The notes under the pieces: generated by a model
The model's input: only the letters and a program-made list of their open reading frames with translations
The model's database searches: none
What the model was told of the DNA's origin: nothing
Part shown: piece after piece, positions 36,382 to 45,418 of the stretch
Position numbering within the stretch: the stretch's first letter is position 1
How the letters are laid out: every line of letters starts with the position of its first letter
Assembly (NCBI GenBank): GCA_026195905.1
Contig: JAPHRE010000038.1
Coordinates: 23,985-87,984, forward strand
Length of the DNA stretch: 64,000 nucleotides
Direction of reading: 5' to 3'
Source: Pseudopelagicola sp.
Lineage (GTDB): Bacteria; Pseudomonadota; Alphaproteobacteria; Rhodobacterales; Rhodobacteraceae
Made by a program: the position numbers and the translations under genes

Positions 36382-37065
36382 GTGACCGATCACGAGGGCA
36401 ACGATGATAAAAAAGAGCAAAGTGCGGACGACAAGATTGAAGCACTTACGGCTTATCTTGTTGCGCTAGGTTTGGAAGACCTCGCTCGTGACATCTCCGA
36501 AGAACGTTTTGCTCGTCGGGTGGTGGAAGCTAGAATTGCGTATGACTATCATTCTTTACAGTCTGAAATTTGGAAAGACAGGCACGACAAAGCGCTTGAG
36601 TTCGAGGTGTCTAGACAGGCTGCTCTGTTCGACAAAGCCGCTACGTACAACAATGTTGTAGTGACACTCGGGTATGCTGGCTTTTTTTCCGTATGGAGCT
36701 TGGTATCTCAGGAACTATCGCGCACCGAAAACGCGTTTGTGGGACTCACTCTTGGTTTCTCTCTGTTGGTCTTCATCGCATGGACCCTGACCAATTCCAC
36801 TCTCCTGACCGTTAACTTTCGGCGCTATGCTGTAATCGAAGGGACTGAGTTCTCAACATTTGAGGAAGCGCTCGACGCTCACAAGTCGGCCGAGGACAAG
36901 ACAAAAAGAGCCGTACTCCGACTGCAGAGGTTCTGGCCGTACGTTTTTGTGTCGTCTACGGTTCCTGCCTTGGCGGCCGGTGCAACGGTACTAGCAGAAC
37001 TGCTATTCCAACTTGGCGGGGTAGAGCTACGTTTGGTTGACCGAGTGTGGAGCCACTTTCAATGA
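36382..37065 (+). CDS. Low-GC membrane protein of unknown function between sucB and lpd
   Basis: The 227-residue protein starts at GTG 36382 with GAGG about nine bases upstream. An acidic and basic helical cytosolic region (about 1-90) leads to two hydrophobic helices (about 95-112 and 118-140), a basic turn, and a further helix near the C-terminus (about 187-207). I do not recognise the family. Bases 36541-36600 are 40% G+C (24 of 60), whereas 35941-36000 in sucB are 60% (36 of 60). AT-ending codons are frequent, so this gene was probably acquired. Its stop overlaps the MAPEG start (ATGA). Confidence 0.65.
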   Translation: MTDHEGNDDKKEQSADDKIEALTAYLVALGLEDLARDISEERFARRVVEARIAYDYHSLQSEIWKDRHDKALEFEVSRQAALFDKAATYNNVVVTLGYAGFFSVWSLVSQELSRTENAFVGLTLGFSLLVFIAWTLTNSTLLTVNFRRYAVIEGTEFSTFEEALDAHKSAEDKTKRAVLRLQRFWPYVFVSSTVPALAAGATVLAELLFQLGGVELRLVDRVWSHFQ

Positions 37066-37472
37066 CCCCCGAACTCACCGCCCTGACCCTCGCCGCCATT
37101 CTCCAAATCGGCCAGATCACCCTGATGGCGGTCCCGGCCAATCTTGAGCTTGGCCCCGGCAAGACCCTTTCGCCCCGTGATCCCGACCGTCTTGGCAAAC
37201 CGTTGATGGAGCAGGTCTCGCGCCGCACCGCCCGGTTGCATCGGGCGATGAACAATCATTTCGAGGGGCTGATCCTGTTCTCGATTGCGGCGCTTGTCGT
37301 GACGCTGGCCGACAAATCGACCGGCTTTACCGCCGCCTGTGCCTATACCTACCTTGGCGCCCGCGTCCTCTATGTCCCGGCCTATGCCTTTGGCTGGGTG
37401 CCGTGGCGCTCGCTGATCTGGGCCGTGGGTCTCGTGGCGACGCTCCTTCTTCTCGTGGCGGCGCTCTTATGA
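37062..37472 (+). CDS. MAPEG family membrane protein 1
   Basis: A 136-residue protein with four hydrophobic helices and the MAPEG signature: RTARLHRAMNNHFEGLILFSIAAL in the second helix and ARVLYVPAYAFGW before the last. MAPEG proteins include glutathione-dependent enzymes and many bacterial members without known activity. It overlaps the low-GC gene by four bases, and a second MAPEG gene lies 404 bases downstream. Confidence 0.82.
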   Translation: MTPELTALTLAAILQIGQITLMAVPANLELGPGKTLSPRDPDRLGKPLMEQVSRRTARLHRAMNNHFEGLILFSIAALVVTLADKSTGFTAACAYTYLGARVLYVPAYAFGWVPWRSLIWAVGLVATLLLLVAALL

Positions 37473-37491
37473 CACACTCAACCCGCACCGA

Positions 37492-37534
37492 CGCAATACA
37501 GACGCGATACCGACGCGATACAGACCCCCGTTTT
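37492..37534 (+). repeat. Triple 11-bp repeat with T-run, copy 2
   Basis: Units CGCAATACAGA, CGCGATACCGA and CGCGATACAGA are followed by CCCCCG and TTTT. The element begins 20 bases after the first MAPEG stop. This copy is more divergent from the other two. Confidence 0.8.
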
Positions 37535-37571
37535 CGGCCCCTCACGGCCGCCGCTCGAAAGGACTAAACCG

Positions 37572-37841
37572 ATGGCAACGCATATCCTCTGGCAAGCTGA
37601 TGTCGCTGATTTCGATGCTTGGCTTGATGTGTTCAAATCCGATGCCCGATCGCGCAAATCCGTCGGGATCGTGGACCTAAACGTCTGGCGCGATCCCGCC
37701 GAACCGAACCACGCCATTGCCCTTTTCGCCGTCACTGATCTCGAAAAAGCGCGGGCTTTCTTTGACTCCGAAGAACTCGCGATGCACCTTGAACGCGATG
37801 GTGTCACCCACATAAGCCTCAAGATGCTGACCCCGGCCTGA
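37572..37841 (+). CDS. Small ABM-like (dimeric alpha-beta barrel) protein
   Basis: An 89-residue cytosolic protein starting MATHILWQADVADFDAW. A hydrophobic strand, a helix, WRDPAEPNHAIALFAVTDLEKARAF-type residues and a final strand give a ferredoxin-like split beta-alpha-beta pattern. This resembles the antibiotic biosynthesis monooxygenase/cyclase superfamily. There are no catalytic signatures I can name. It sits between two MAPEG genes in the suc-lpd run. Confidence 0.6.
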   Translation: MATHILWQADVADFDAWLDVFKSDARSRKSVGIVDLNVWRDPAEPNHAIALFAVTDLEKARAFFDSEELAMHLERDGVTHISLKMLTPA

Positions 37842-37875
37842 TCCGGCAAACGACTGAAAGAAAAGGGAAAACCGT

Positions 37876-38268
37876 ATGACCTTCGAACTCGCCGCCCTTG
37901 CCGCTACCGCGCTGATCCATCTCGTCTCGGTGATGTGGTCGCAAAAATCGCTTGAGGCCGATATCGGGCGCAAGGCCAATGTCGGCACCCGCGAAGGCAT
38001 TGAGGACCGCTGCTCCGAGACAACCCTGCGCCTGCGCCGCGCCTTGTCGAACCATACCGAAAACATCGGCCCCTTTATCATCGCCGTGCTGCTGGTGTCG
38101 CTGACCGAGAGCAACTCGCTCTTTACCGCGGCCTGCGCATGGGTTTTCGTCGCCGTCCGCGCCCTTTATCTTCCGGCCTACGCCTACGCCTGGGTGCCCG
38201 GCCGCTCCTACCTCTATCTCATTGGACTCGCTGCAACTTTTGCAATGATCATCGCGAGTTTCTTCTGA
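37876..38268 (+). CDS. MAPEG family membrane protein 2
   Basis: A 130-residue, four-helix MAPEG-like protein with [23 protein letters not shown] and [24 protein letters not shown] segments, clearly related in layout to the one at 37062. The tandem arrangement suggests an old duplication. It precedes lpd by 46 bases, so it may be translated from the same transcript. Activity unknown. Confidence 0.82.
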   Translation: MTFELAALAATALIHLVSVMWSQKSLEADIGRKANVGTREGIEDRCSETTLRLRRALSNHTENIGPFIIAVLLVSLTESNSLFTAACAWVFVAVRALYLPAYAYAWVPGRSYLYLIGLAATFAMIIASFF

Positions 38269-38314
38269 ATTTCACGCCACGCGCCAGCCGCGTTTCCAAG
38301 AAAGGACCATTCCC

Positions 38315-39709
38315 ATGTCCCAATATGACGTCATCATCATCGGCGCTGGCCCCGGCGGCTATGTGTCCGCCATCCGCTGCGCCCAGCTTGGCCTCAAAAC
38401 CGCTGTTGTTGAAGGCCGCGAGACGCTTGGCGGCACCTGCCTCAACGTCGGCTGTATCCCGTCCAAGGCGCTTCTCCATGCGACCCACCTGCTGCACGAA
38501 GCCGAGCACAACTTCGCCGACATGGGCCTCAAGGGAAAATCCCCCTCGGTCGACTGGAAGCAGATGAAAGAGTATAAATCGAATGTCGTCGGCCAGAACA
38601 CCGGCGGCATCGAATTCCTGTTCAAAAAGAACAAGGTAGACTGGCTCAAGGGCTACGGCAGCATTGAGGCCGCAGGCAAGGTCAAGGTCGGCGAGACGAC
38701 CTACGAGACCAAGAACATCGTCATCGCCTCCGGCTCTGTGCCCGCCGCGCTTCCGGGTGTCGAGGTCGAGAATGACAAAGGCATCGTTGTGGATTCCACC
38801 GGCGCGCTCGACCTTCCCAAAGTGCCCAAGAAAATGGTCGTGATCGGCGCTGGCGTCATCGGGCTTGAGCTTGGCTCGGTCTATGCCCGCCTCGGCGCAG
38901 AGGTGACAGTCGTGGAATACATGGACGCCATCACCCCCGGCATGGACGCCGATGTTCAGCGCAGCTTCAAGAAAATCCTCGAAAAACAAGGGCTTTCCTT
39001 CATCATGGGGGCCGCCGTTCAAGGCGTTGAGGCCACCAAAACCAAGGCCAAAGTCACCTACCAACCCAAGAAAGGCGGCGACGACGAAACCATCGACGCC
39101 GATGTCGTCCTCGTCGCCACGGGCCGCAAGCCCTACGTCGAAGGCCTCGGCCTCGACAAACTTGGCGTCAAACTAACCGAACGCGGCCAGATCGCCACCG
39201 ACTCCCAGTGGAAAACCAACATCCCCGGCGTCTATGCCATCGGTGACGTGATCGAAGGCCCGATGCTCGCTCACAAGGCCGAGGACGAAGGCATGGCCGT
39301 GGCCGAGGTGATCGCGGGCAAGCATGGGCATGTGAACTACGGCGTGATCCCCGGCGTGGTCTATACAACCCCCGAAGTCGCCACCGTCGGCGCAACCGAA
39401 GCCGCGCTCAAGGCTGAAGGCCGTAAGATCAAGGTCGGCAAGTTCTCCTTCATGGGCAACGCTCGCGCCAAAGCCGTGCATCAGGGCGAGGGTTTCGTGA
39501 AGATCATCGTGGACAAGGAAACCGACCGCGTTCTTGGCGCAGCCATCATCGGCCCGGCTGCGGGCGATATGATCCACGAGCTTTGCGTCGCGATGGAATT
39601 CGGTGCCTCGGCGCAAGACATCGCCCTGACCTGCCACGCCCATCCGACATATTCCGAAGCCGTGCGCGAAGCCGCGCTGGCCTGTGGCGATGGTCCGATC
39701 CACGCGTAG
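38315..39709 (+). CDS. lpd: Dihydrolipoyl dehydrogenase
   Basis: E3 reoxidises the dihydrolipoyl groups of SucB with NAD. The 464-residue protein has the FAD loop [12 protein letters not shown], the redox-active disulfide [13 protein letters not shown] (Cys at about residues 45 and 50), the NAD loop [14 protein letters not shown], an [11 protein letters not shown] block and the C-terminal HAHPTYSEA with the active histidine. It is the last gene of the suc run and is followed by a terminator. Confidence 0.97.
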   Translation: MSQYDVIIIGAGPGGYVSAIRCAQLGLKTAVVEGRETLGGTCLNVGCIPSKALLHATHLLHEAEHNFADMGLKGKSPSVDWKQMKEYKSNVVGQNTGGIEFLFKKNKVDWLKGYGSIEAAGKVKVGETTYETKNIVIASGSVPAALPGVEVENDKGIVVDSTGALDLPKVPKKMVVIGAGVIGLELGSVYARLGAEVTVVEYMDAITPGMDADVQRSFKKILEKQGLSFIMGAAVQGVEATKTKAKVTYQPKKGGDDETIDADVVLVATGRKPYVEGLGLDKLGVKLTERGQIATDSQWKTNIPGVYAIGDVIEGPMLAHKAEDEGMAVAEVIAGKHGHVNYGVIPGVVYTTPEVATVGATEAALKAEGRKIKVGKFSFMGNARAKAVHQGEGFVKIIVDKETDRVLGAAIIGPAAGDMIHELCVAMEFGASAQDIALTCHAHPTYSEAVREAALACGDGPIHA

Positions 39710-39732
39710 TTTCAAAGCCTTACACAGACGAA

Positions 39733-39755
39733 ACGGCGGCCCATAAAGGCCGCCG
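39733..39755 (+). terminator. Terminator after lpd
   Basis: ACGGCGGCC pairs with GGCCGCCGT around a six-base loop (CATAAA, with its ends included), followed by ATTCTATT. It starts 24 bases after the lpd stop. Confidence 0.75.
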
Positions 39756-39790
39756 TATTCTATTGAGATGGTAAAATTTTCTGGAAAATT

Positions 39791-39814
39791 TTGCCCCTGA
39801 AGTTGCCCCTGAAA
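39791..39814. repeat. Two tandem 12-bp repeats
   Basis: TTGCCCCTGAAG and TTGCCCCTGAAA are directly adjacent, differing in the last base, in the gap between lpd and the convergent PNPOx gene. Confidence 0.7.
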
Positions 39815-39830
39815 AGTCTTCCAGAAGACT
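39815..39830 (-). terminator. Terminator of the ftsE-ftsX-plsC-PNPOx run
   Basis: On the minus strand AGTCTTC and GAAGACT form a stem around two bases (TG), followed by TTTTC. It lies 10 bases after the PNPOx stop. Confidence 0.6.
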
Positions 39831-39840
39831 GTTCTCTCCT

Positions 39841-40446
39841 CTACCACATCGACTTTTTTGCCCGCTCGGCCCATCCGGCATCGTATTCCGCCCCACCAAG
39901 CGCGCCCTCTGAAGCTTCGGCCAACAGATCGCCCACACTCGGCAGGTCTGTAGATTCGTCGTCCCCGACCCAAAGCCGGGCCCGCATCAGCGCGCGGGCG
40001 CATTGCGTATAGATCTCTGCGATTCGAACAATGATGACCGATCGTGGATGACGGCCATCGACCTCGAAACGAGTGCAAAGCGCGGCGTCCGTTGTGATCT
40101 TTGCCTGACCGTTGACCCGCACAACCGTGTCCGATCCCGGCACCATGAACAAAAGCGAAATCCGCCCATCCGCGACGATATTGCGAAGCGTATCAATCCG
40201 GTTGTTGCCGCGCCAATCCGGCAGGGCGAGCGTCTGATCATCAAGCGGCGTGACCACCGGCCCCTCATCGCCACGCGGGCTGCCATCGGTGCCCGCCGGC
40301 CCGACCGTCGACACGATGCAGAACCGCGAGGCCATGATCCAGTCGCGATAAAGCGGAGTCAGGCGATGCACGACCTTGCGTACCGAAACCGCGCTTGGCG
40401 CACCATAGAGCGCCTCTAGCGTGGCAATATCGTCAATGTAATCCAT
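39841..40446 (-). CDS. Pyridoxamine 5'-phosphate oxidase-family FMN protein
   Basis: The 201-residue protein of the PNPOx-like split-barrel superfamily has an early YGAPSAVSVRKV segment, CIVSTVGPAGTDGSPRGD (FMN phosphate site region) and LALPDWRGNNRIDTLRNI. The last two fit the MSMEG_1061-type subfamily. Real PNPOx activity is unlikely; members are flavin- or F420-dependent reductases. I chose the Met at 40446, which overlaps plsC by 14 bases and is the usual start. In-frame ATGs at 40455 and 40494 are possible alternatives. Confidence 0.8.
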   Translation of the reverse strand: MDYIDDIATLEALYGAPSAVSVRKVVHRLTPLYRDWIMASRFCIVSTVGPAGTDGSPRGDEGPVVTPLDDQTLALPDWRGNNRIDTLRNIVADGRISLLFMVPGSDTVVRVNGQAKITTDAALCTRFEVDGRHPRSVIIVRIAEIYTQCARALMRARLWVGDDESTDLPSVGDLLAEASEGALGGAEYDAGWAERAKKSMW

Positions 40447-41173
40447 TGGGAGCATACCCCGCTTCGCGCATGAGATCGTTTGACCGCCCCTCAATCACCG
40501 CCTCAAGGTGCGCCATGAAATCTACCTGGCTATGTCCCTGTTCGATGGGGTCCATGAACTCCACAACGGCCAACCCCGGCGTGCGCAGCATCGTTCCCTT
40601 GGGCCAGAACAGGCCCGCATTTGTCGCCACCGGCACCGCCGCCTGTTTGGTCTCTTTATAAAGAACATACGGCCCAACCTTATAGGGCCGATACTCCCCC
40701 GCTGGAACCCGTGTACCTTGTGGGTAAATGACCAATTGGCCGGGCGGCACGCGGCCGCTTTCGACATCTGCAAGCATCGACTTGATCGCCGCCCCCCGTT
40801 TGCCACGCCGCACCGGCACACAGCCTAGCCGCCAAGCATAAATGCCAATAATCGGCGTGAAGAGAAGTTCGTATTTCATGATGAACCGCGGTTGCGGGAT
40901 CGCGTTGAAAATCATCAGAATATCTAGAAAAGACTGGTGCTTGGCCGGAACTAGAACCGCGCCTGTCGGCACCGTGCCCCGAACCTCTGTGCGGATACCA
41001 ACCAACCAACGGGCCGTCCAAAGCGCCCAGCGCGCATAGCTCTTGCAGGCCATCATCGCCCCTTTGGGCGACACGATTGCCCAAGGCAGGAACACAATCC
41101 CCATCACGAGCATCACCAACGCATTCTGGACCACGTAAAGAATGGACAAAATCCAGCGCACTACGATCATCAT
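40433..41173 (-). CDS. plsC: 1-acyl-sn-glycerol-3-phosphate acyltransferase (PlsC-like)
   Basis: A 246-residue inner-membrane acyltransferase that makes phosphatidic acid from lysophosphatidate. Visible are an N-terminal hydrophobic helix, PAKHQSFLDI (the HX4D-type catalytic motif, about residue 77), a KYELLFTPIIGI block, and YPQGTRVP. The start overlaps the ftsX stop by four bases. Specificity within the PlsC family (lysophosphatidate or ornithine lipid) cannot be told. Confidence 0.87.
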   Translation of the reverse strand: MMIVVRWILSILYVVQNALVMLVMGIVFLPWAIVSPKGAMMACKSYARWALWTARWLVGIRTEVRGTVPTGAVLVPAKHQSFLDILMIFNAIPQPRFIMKYELLFTPIIGIYAWRLGCVPVRRGKRGAAIKSMLADVESGRVPPGQLVIYPQGTRVPAGEYRPYKVGPYVLYKETKQAAVPVATNAGLFWPKGTMLRTPGLAVVEFMDPIEQGHSQVDFMAHLEAVIEGRSNDLMREAGYAPNGLH

Positions 41174-42072
41174 GCCAACTCCTTCAAAACCCGCCGCGCG
41201 GCCTGTCCGGTGGCAAGATAGGCCACCGCCCCCGCAAGCGGAGGGATCAAGACGGGCCAAAGCCAGCCCGCCCCCTGAAATCCAAGCCCGGTCAAAAACC
41301 CGCCCTGCGTCGACGCCGCGGGCAAGAGCATCACTGCGCCCAGTCCCAATACCGTGCCAACCGCCGCGCCGCCAAGCGCGCGGAATGTAAACCGGCGCAC
41401 GAAGGCTTGCGCAATATATCCATCGCGCGCGCCCACAAGGCGCAAGACCGCGATGACCTGCGCATTCGCCGCAAGCGCCGCCTGTGCCGCAAGTGTAATC
41501 ATCGCCGCCGTGGTCGCCGCAATAAGCAGCACCGAGACGATCCCAAGCACCCGAAGCCGCCCCGCCGCCTGTTCCAGCGGCTTGCGCCAACGCGTGTGAT
41601 CGTCAAGAACCGCCCCCGGAACCTCGGCCTGAAGCCGTAGGCGAAGCCCCGTCGCATCATAGCCGTCCTTGGTTTCCGAAATCTCGATCAGTTGCGGAAT
41701 AGGCAGCGCCTCAAGCGGAAGGTCCGGCCCAAACCAAGGCGCGAGCAGACGGCTCTGTTCCTCTTGGGTCAGCGCCCGCGCCGAGACAACGCCCGGCGTG
41801 GTCTCAAGAACCCGAAGCGCGGCGGCGGTCTGCTCGGACATTTGCGCCTCGGGGGCGGAAATCCGTAGGGTCGAACTGCGGGCAAGCTCATCGCCCCACC
41901 GCGCTGCAAGCCGCCCCGACGCCAATGAGAGCGCCAAGGCAAACACCGCGAGAAACGCCATTGCCGCCGCGGCAAACCCGGTCAGACGTGCCGTAATCCC
42001 CGACGGCGGCACGACCCGATCTCGCTGCACATCGCCGACCACAAAGGCAATGATGGTGCCAAAGCCGCTCAT
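41170..42072 (-). CDS. ftsX: Cell division ABC transporter permease FtsX
   Basis: FtsX pairs with FtsE at the septum and regulates cell wall hydrolases. The 300-residue protein has one N-terminal helix, a periplasmic domain of about 110 residues (DELARSSTLRIS and following), then three helices near the C-terminus with AVLRLVGARDGYIAQAFV, the FtsX signature. It overlaps both ftsE and plsC by four bases. Confidence 0.9.
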   Translation of the reverse strand: MSGFGTIIAFVVGDVQRDRVVPPSGITARLTGFAAAAMAFLAVFALALSLASGRLAARWGDELARSSTLRISAPEAQMSEQTAAALRVLETTPGVVSARALTQEEQSRLLAPWFGPDLPLEALPIPQLIEISETKDGYDATGLRLRLQAEVPGAVLDDHTRWRKPLEQAAGRLRVLGIVSVLLIAATTAAMITLAAQAALAANAQVIAVLRLVGARDGYIAQAFVRRFTFRALGGAAVGTVLGLGAVMLLPAASTQGGFLTGLGFQGAGWLWPVLIPPLAGAVAYLATGQAARRVLKELA

Positions 42073-42746
42073 AGGTCGGCCCCCGCCAATTGTAGCTTGC
42101 GGTTTGCGATCCTGAGAACGCGGGTCTGCACCTTGGATTTCGCCGCCCGGATCAGGTTGAGATCATGCGTCGCGATCATGATCGTCTTTCCCATCCGGTT
42201 TAGCTCAATCAAAAGCTGCAAAAGGCGCTGCGACATTTCCCAATCGACATTCCCGGTTGGCTCGTCGGCAAGAACCACATCCGGCGACATGATCACCGCC
42301 CGCGCCAGCGCCGCGCGTTGACGCTCACCGCCCGACAATTCCGGCGGCAAGGCACTCGCCCGATTGCCGAGACCAACCCAATGCATCAATTCCTTGAGGT
42401 TCGACACGTTCTCGATATCGTCGCGCCCCGAAACCATAAGCGGCAAGGCGATGTTATCGGCAACCGGCAGGTGATCGAGGAACTGGCAATCCTGATGCAC
42501 AACGCCAACCCGGCGGCGCGCAAGCGCATGATCGTCCCGGTTCATCGTGCGCACGTCCTGATCAAAAATACGCACCTGCCCCGCCGTCGGCGTGAGCGCG
42601 CCGTAACATAACTTGAGGAACGTTGTCTTGCCTGACCCTGACGGACCAGTCAGGAAATGGAACGACCCGGGCGATAGCTTGAGGGATATATCGCTGAGCA
42701 ATTCCCCCCCGCCATAGCTATAGGCGATGTTTTCCAGTTCGATCAA
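42069..42746 (-). CDS. ftsE: Cell division ATP-binding protein FtsE
   Basis: The 225-residue ATPase has Walker A GPSGSGKTT (about residue 37), a Q-loop, signature LSGGERQR (about 137), Walker B VVLADEP and H-loop ATHDLN. I put the start at TTG 42746 because the family begins IELENIAYSYGGGE. GGGG lies eight bases upstream of the TTG, and the longer frame upstream is non-conserved and Cys-rich. It is the first gene of the ftsE-ftsX-plsC-PNPOx run, divergent from the zinc-ribbon gene. Confidence 0.88.
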   Translation of the reverse strand: MIELENIAYSYGGGELLSDISLKLSPGSFHFLTGPSGSGKTTFLKLCYGALTPTAGQVRIFDQDVRTMNRDDHALARRRVGVVHQDCQFLDHLPVADNIALPLMVSGRDDIENVSNLKELMHWVGLGNRASALPPELSGGERQRAALARAVIMSPDVVLADEPTGNVDWEMSQRLLQLLIELNRMGKTIMIATHDLNLIRAAKSKVQTRVLRIANRKLQLAGADL

Positions 42747-42889
42747 ATCTCGATCCCCGCTACTTTCAACCTGTTGTGCCGCAGCATCGCCGCACTTGCA
42801 ATCTTTCGCGACGTGGCTTTGCCCTTTCGCTGCGCGACGTTCCGCCATATGCTGTCGATAATTGTGGTTGGGGACACCAGAGAGACAAC

Positions 42890-44035
42890 ATGCGGCTGAG
42901 TTGCCCGAATTGCGGCGCACAATATGAAGTGCCTGCCGAGGTCATTCCCGAAAACGGGCGGGATGTGCAATGCTCAAACTGTGGCCATACGTGGTTTCAG
43001 GTCCATCCTGATCACGATGCCGAAATGTCTGCCGATCTCGGCGCTTCGGCCCCTGACGAAGGCTGGACCCCGGAAAAACCCCTGATCGAAGACCCCGCCG
43101 CTCACGCCCCCCAGGACGACATCGGCGCAGTGGATGCCGCGATTGACGGGGACGAGGTCCAACCGCCTGAAATGGCCTTTGAAGCGCCCGAAGAACCAAC
43201 GGGCGAAGACACCCATAGCGATAGCATCGAAAGCGCCGTGCACAGCATGGTAAGCGATCTCGACGCCCCCGCCCCACAAGGCGATGCCGCCCCGGATGCG
43301 CCGCCTAAAGACCACGACGCCCTCGACCGGCTCAAAGCCGCGCCCCGCGCCCAACATGAACCGCATTCGGCCGAAGAAGACGAGGGGCGCTTCCCCGTCT
43401 CGCCATCCCCGCGCCCCCGTCGCCAGATTGACCCTGATGTCATCGACGTTCTGCGCGAAGAGGCCGAACACGAGGCCAAGCTGCGCGCCCAACAAAACGC
43501 GGATGGCGACCTCGAAACACAACCGGACCTTGGCTTGGATGCGGCGGTCTCCGCGCCGACAACCGATCCGCGCGCCGATGAGGCCCGTGACCGAATGCGC
43601 CGGATGCGCGGCCCTGCCCTCGATCACGACGCCGACGACACGGATACGCAAGACGCCGAAACGTCCCTTCACGCCGCCCGGCGTGATCTCCTACCCGACA
43701 TCGAAGAAATCAACTCGACCCTGCGCGCGACCGATGAGCGTAGCCCCGAGGATACCCCCGTTATCGCGCGAAGCACCCGCCGCCGGCGGCGGGTTGGCTT
43801 CCGCCTTGGGTTTGGTTTTACCATGCTCGCCGCGTCCTTTGTTCTCTTGGCCTATGTCTACAACAAAGAAATCATCGCCGCCTGGCCCGCAGGCGAGGCT
43901 TACGTGACGGCCTTTGTCGACAAGGTAAACGCCTTGCGCCTCTGGCTAGATGCGCAAATGACCACGGCGATGCTCTGGCTCGACGACAAAGCCGCCGCCG
44001 CTGGTGGCAATGTTGGCGACGATATTTCCCAGTAA
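42890..44035 (+). CDS. Zinc-ribbon (MJ0042-type) membrane protein
   Basis: The 381-residue protein starts at ATG 42890 with a zinc-ribbon of two CxxC pairs (Cys5/Cys8 and Cys28/Cys31) in an MRLSCPNCGAQYEVP context. A long acidic, Pro- and Ala-rich disordered region (about 45-290) follows. A strongly basic patch (RRRRRVGFR) and one transmembrane helix lie at about 302-325, then a short C-terminal region, which is probably periplasmic. In such MJ0042-family proteins the ribbon is usually cytosolic. It is divergent from ftsE and upstream of lysA, and no function is known. Confidence 0.75.
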   Translation: MRLSCPNCGAQYEVPAEVIPENGRDVQCSNCGHTWFQVHPDHDAEMSADLGASAPDEGWTPEKPLIEDPAAHAPQDDIGAVDAAIDGDEVQPPEMAFEAPEEPTGEDTHSDSIESAVHSMVSDLDAPAPQGDAAPDAPPKDHDALDRLKAAPRAQHEPHSAEEDEGRFPVSPSPRPRRQIDPDVIDVLREEAEHEAKLRAQQNADGDLETQPDLGLDAAVSAPTTDPRADEARDRMRRMRGPALDHDADDTDTQDAETSLHAARRDLLPDIEEINSTLRATDERSPEDTPVIARSTRRRRRVGFRLGFGFTMLAASFVLLAYVYNKEIIAAWPAGEAYVTAFVDKVNALRLWLDAQMTTAMLWLDDKAAAAGGNVGDDISQ

Positions 44036-44119
44036 ACGCCCCGCCCCCGCGCATTGTGATTGATTGCCCGCTACGCTGGCTTTATGTGTGGCGCGTTTTT
44101 TGCGGCAAAGGGCAGCGAC

Positions 44120-45385
44120 ATGGATCATTTTCTCTATCGTGACGGACGGCTCTTTGCCGAGGATGTTCCCATCGAGGATATCGCAGCAGAGGTCGGCACC
44201 CCGTTCTACTGCTATTCGACCGCCACGCTTGAACGGCATTTCCGCCTTTTTGACGAGGCGCTTGACGGTATGGACCATTTGGTCTGCTACGCGATGAAGG
44301 CCGCCTCAAATCAGGCAATCCTCAAAACCCTCGCCGCGCTCGGTGCCGGAATGGACGTGGTCTCGGGCGGGGAATACGCCCGCGCGGTCGCTGCTGGCGT
44401 GCCGGGCGACAAGATCGTCTTTTCCGGTGTCGGCAAGACCGAAGAGGAAATCCGCGCCGCGCTTTCGGGCGGCATTCGCCAATTCAACGTGGAATCCGAA
44501 CCGGAAATGGACGTGATCAACCGCGTTGCGCTCGACCTTGGCACCATCGCCCCGATTACCATCCGCGTGAACCCCGATGTCGACGCCAAAACCCATGCCA
44601 AGATCGCCACTGGCAAGTCGGAAAACAAATTCGGCATTCCGATCTCGCGCGCTCGCGAAGTCTATGCCCACGCCGCGCGCCTGCCGGGCCTCAAGGTCAT
44701 CGGCATCGACGTGCATATCGGCTCGCAGCTGACCGAATTGGCCCCCTTCCGCCTCGCCTATGAAAAGGTCGCCGCACTCACCGAGACGCTGCGCGCCGAT
44801 GGTCATGAAATCTCTCGCCTCGATCTCGGCGGGGGCTTGGGCATCCCCTATACCCGCTCCAACGAAGCGCCGCCTCTGCCGCTCGAATACGGCGCGCTGA
44901 TCCAAGAGACGCTCGGCCATCTCGGCTGCGAAATCGAAATCGAACCGGGCCGTCTGATCGCAGGCAATGCCGGGATCATGGTATCGCGCGTCATTTACAT
45001 CAAAGAGGGCGAAGACCGCACCTTTATGATCGTCGATGGCGCGATGAACGACCTGATCCGCCCCGCCATGTATGAGGCGCATCATGATATCGTCCCCGTG
45101 ATCGAAGCCGAGGCCGGGCTTGAGAAAACCCGCTACGACATCGTCGGTCCGGTCTGCGAAACCGGGGATACCTTTGCCAAGGCTCGCGATATGGAGCCGG
45201 TCGCCGCAGGTGACCTCATCGCCTTCCGCAGTGCCGGAGCCTACGGCGCCGTGATGGCGAGCGAGTATAATTCCCGCCCCCTGATCCCCGAAGTTCTCGT
45301 CCACGGAGATCAATTTGCGGTTATCCGCCGACGCCCGACCTTGGACGAAATGATAAACCGAGATACCATTCCTGAATGGCTGTAA
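44120..45385 (+). CDS. lysA: Diaminopimelate decarboxylase
   Basis: LysA decarboxylates meso-diaminopimelate to lysine using pyridoxal phosphate. The 421-residue protein has the PLP lysine in CYAMKAAS (about residue 60), DVHIGSQL, RLDLGGGLG, EPGRLIAGN and the C-terminal dimer-interface cysteine region GPVCETGDTF. I chose the ATG at 44120 as the usual MDHF... start. It lies between the zinc-ribbon and TIGR02302 genes. The usual argH-lipoprotein-lysA order is broken here, since argH is on the opposite strand. Confidence 0.96.
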   Translation: MDHFLYRDGRLFAEDVPIEDIAAEVGTPFYCYSTATLERHFRLFDEALDGMDHLVCYAMKAASNQAILKTLAALGAGMDVVSGGEYARAVAAGVPGDKIVFSGVGKTEEEIRAALSGGIRQFNVESEPEMDVINRVALDLGTIAPITIRVNPDVDAKTHAKIATGKSENKFGIPISRAREVYAHAARLPGLKVIGIDVHIGSQLTELAPFRLAYEKVAALTETLRADGHEISRLDLGGGLGIPYTRSNEAPPLPLEYGALIQETLGHLGCEIEIEPGRLIAGNAGIMVSRVIYIKEGEDRTFMIVDGAMNDLIRPAMYEAHHDIVPVIEAEAGLEKTRYDIVGPVCETGDTFAKARDMEPVAAGDLIAFRSAGAYGAVMASEYNSRPLIPEVLVHGDQFAVIRRRPTLDEMINRDTIPEWL

Positions 45386-45418
45386 GGCGCTAAAGCCGAC
45401 GGCCAGTTGAGGAACGTT

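Noticed and set aside
42747..42920. An N-terminal Cys-containing extension of FtsE
   Set aside because: The extension is not FtsE-like and overlaps the divergent zinc-ribbon gene start. A TTG at 42746 gives the family N-terminus.
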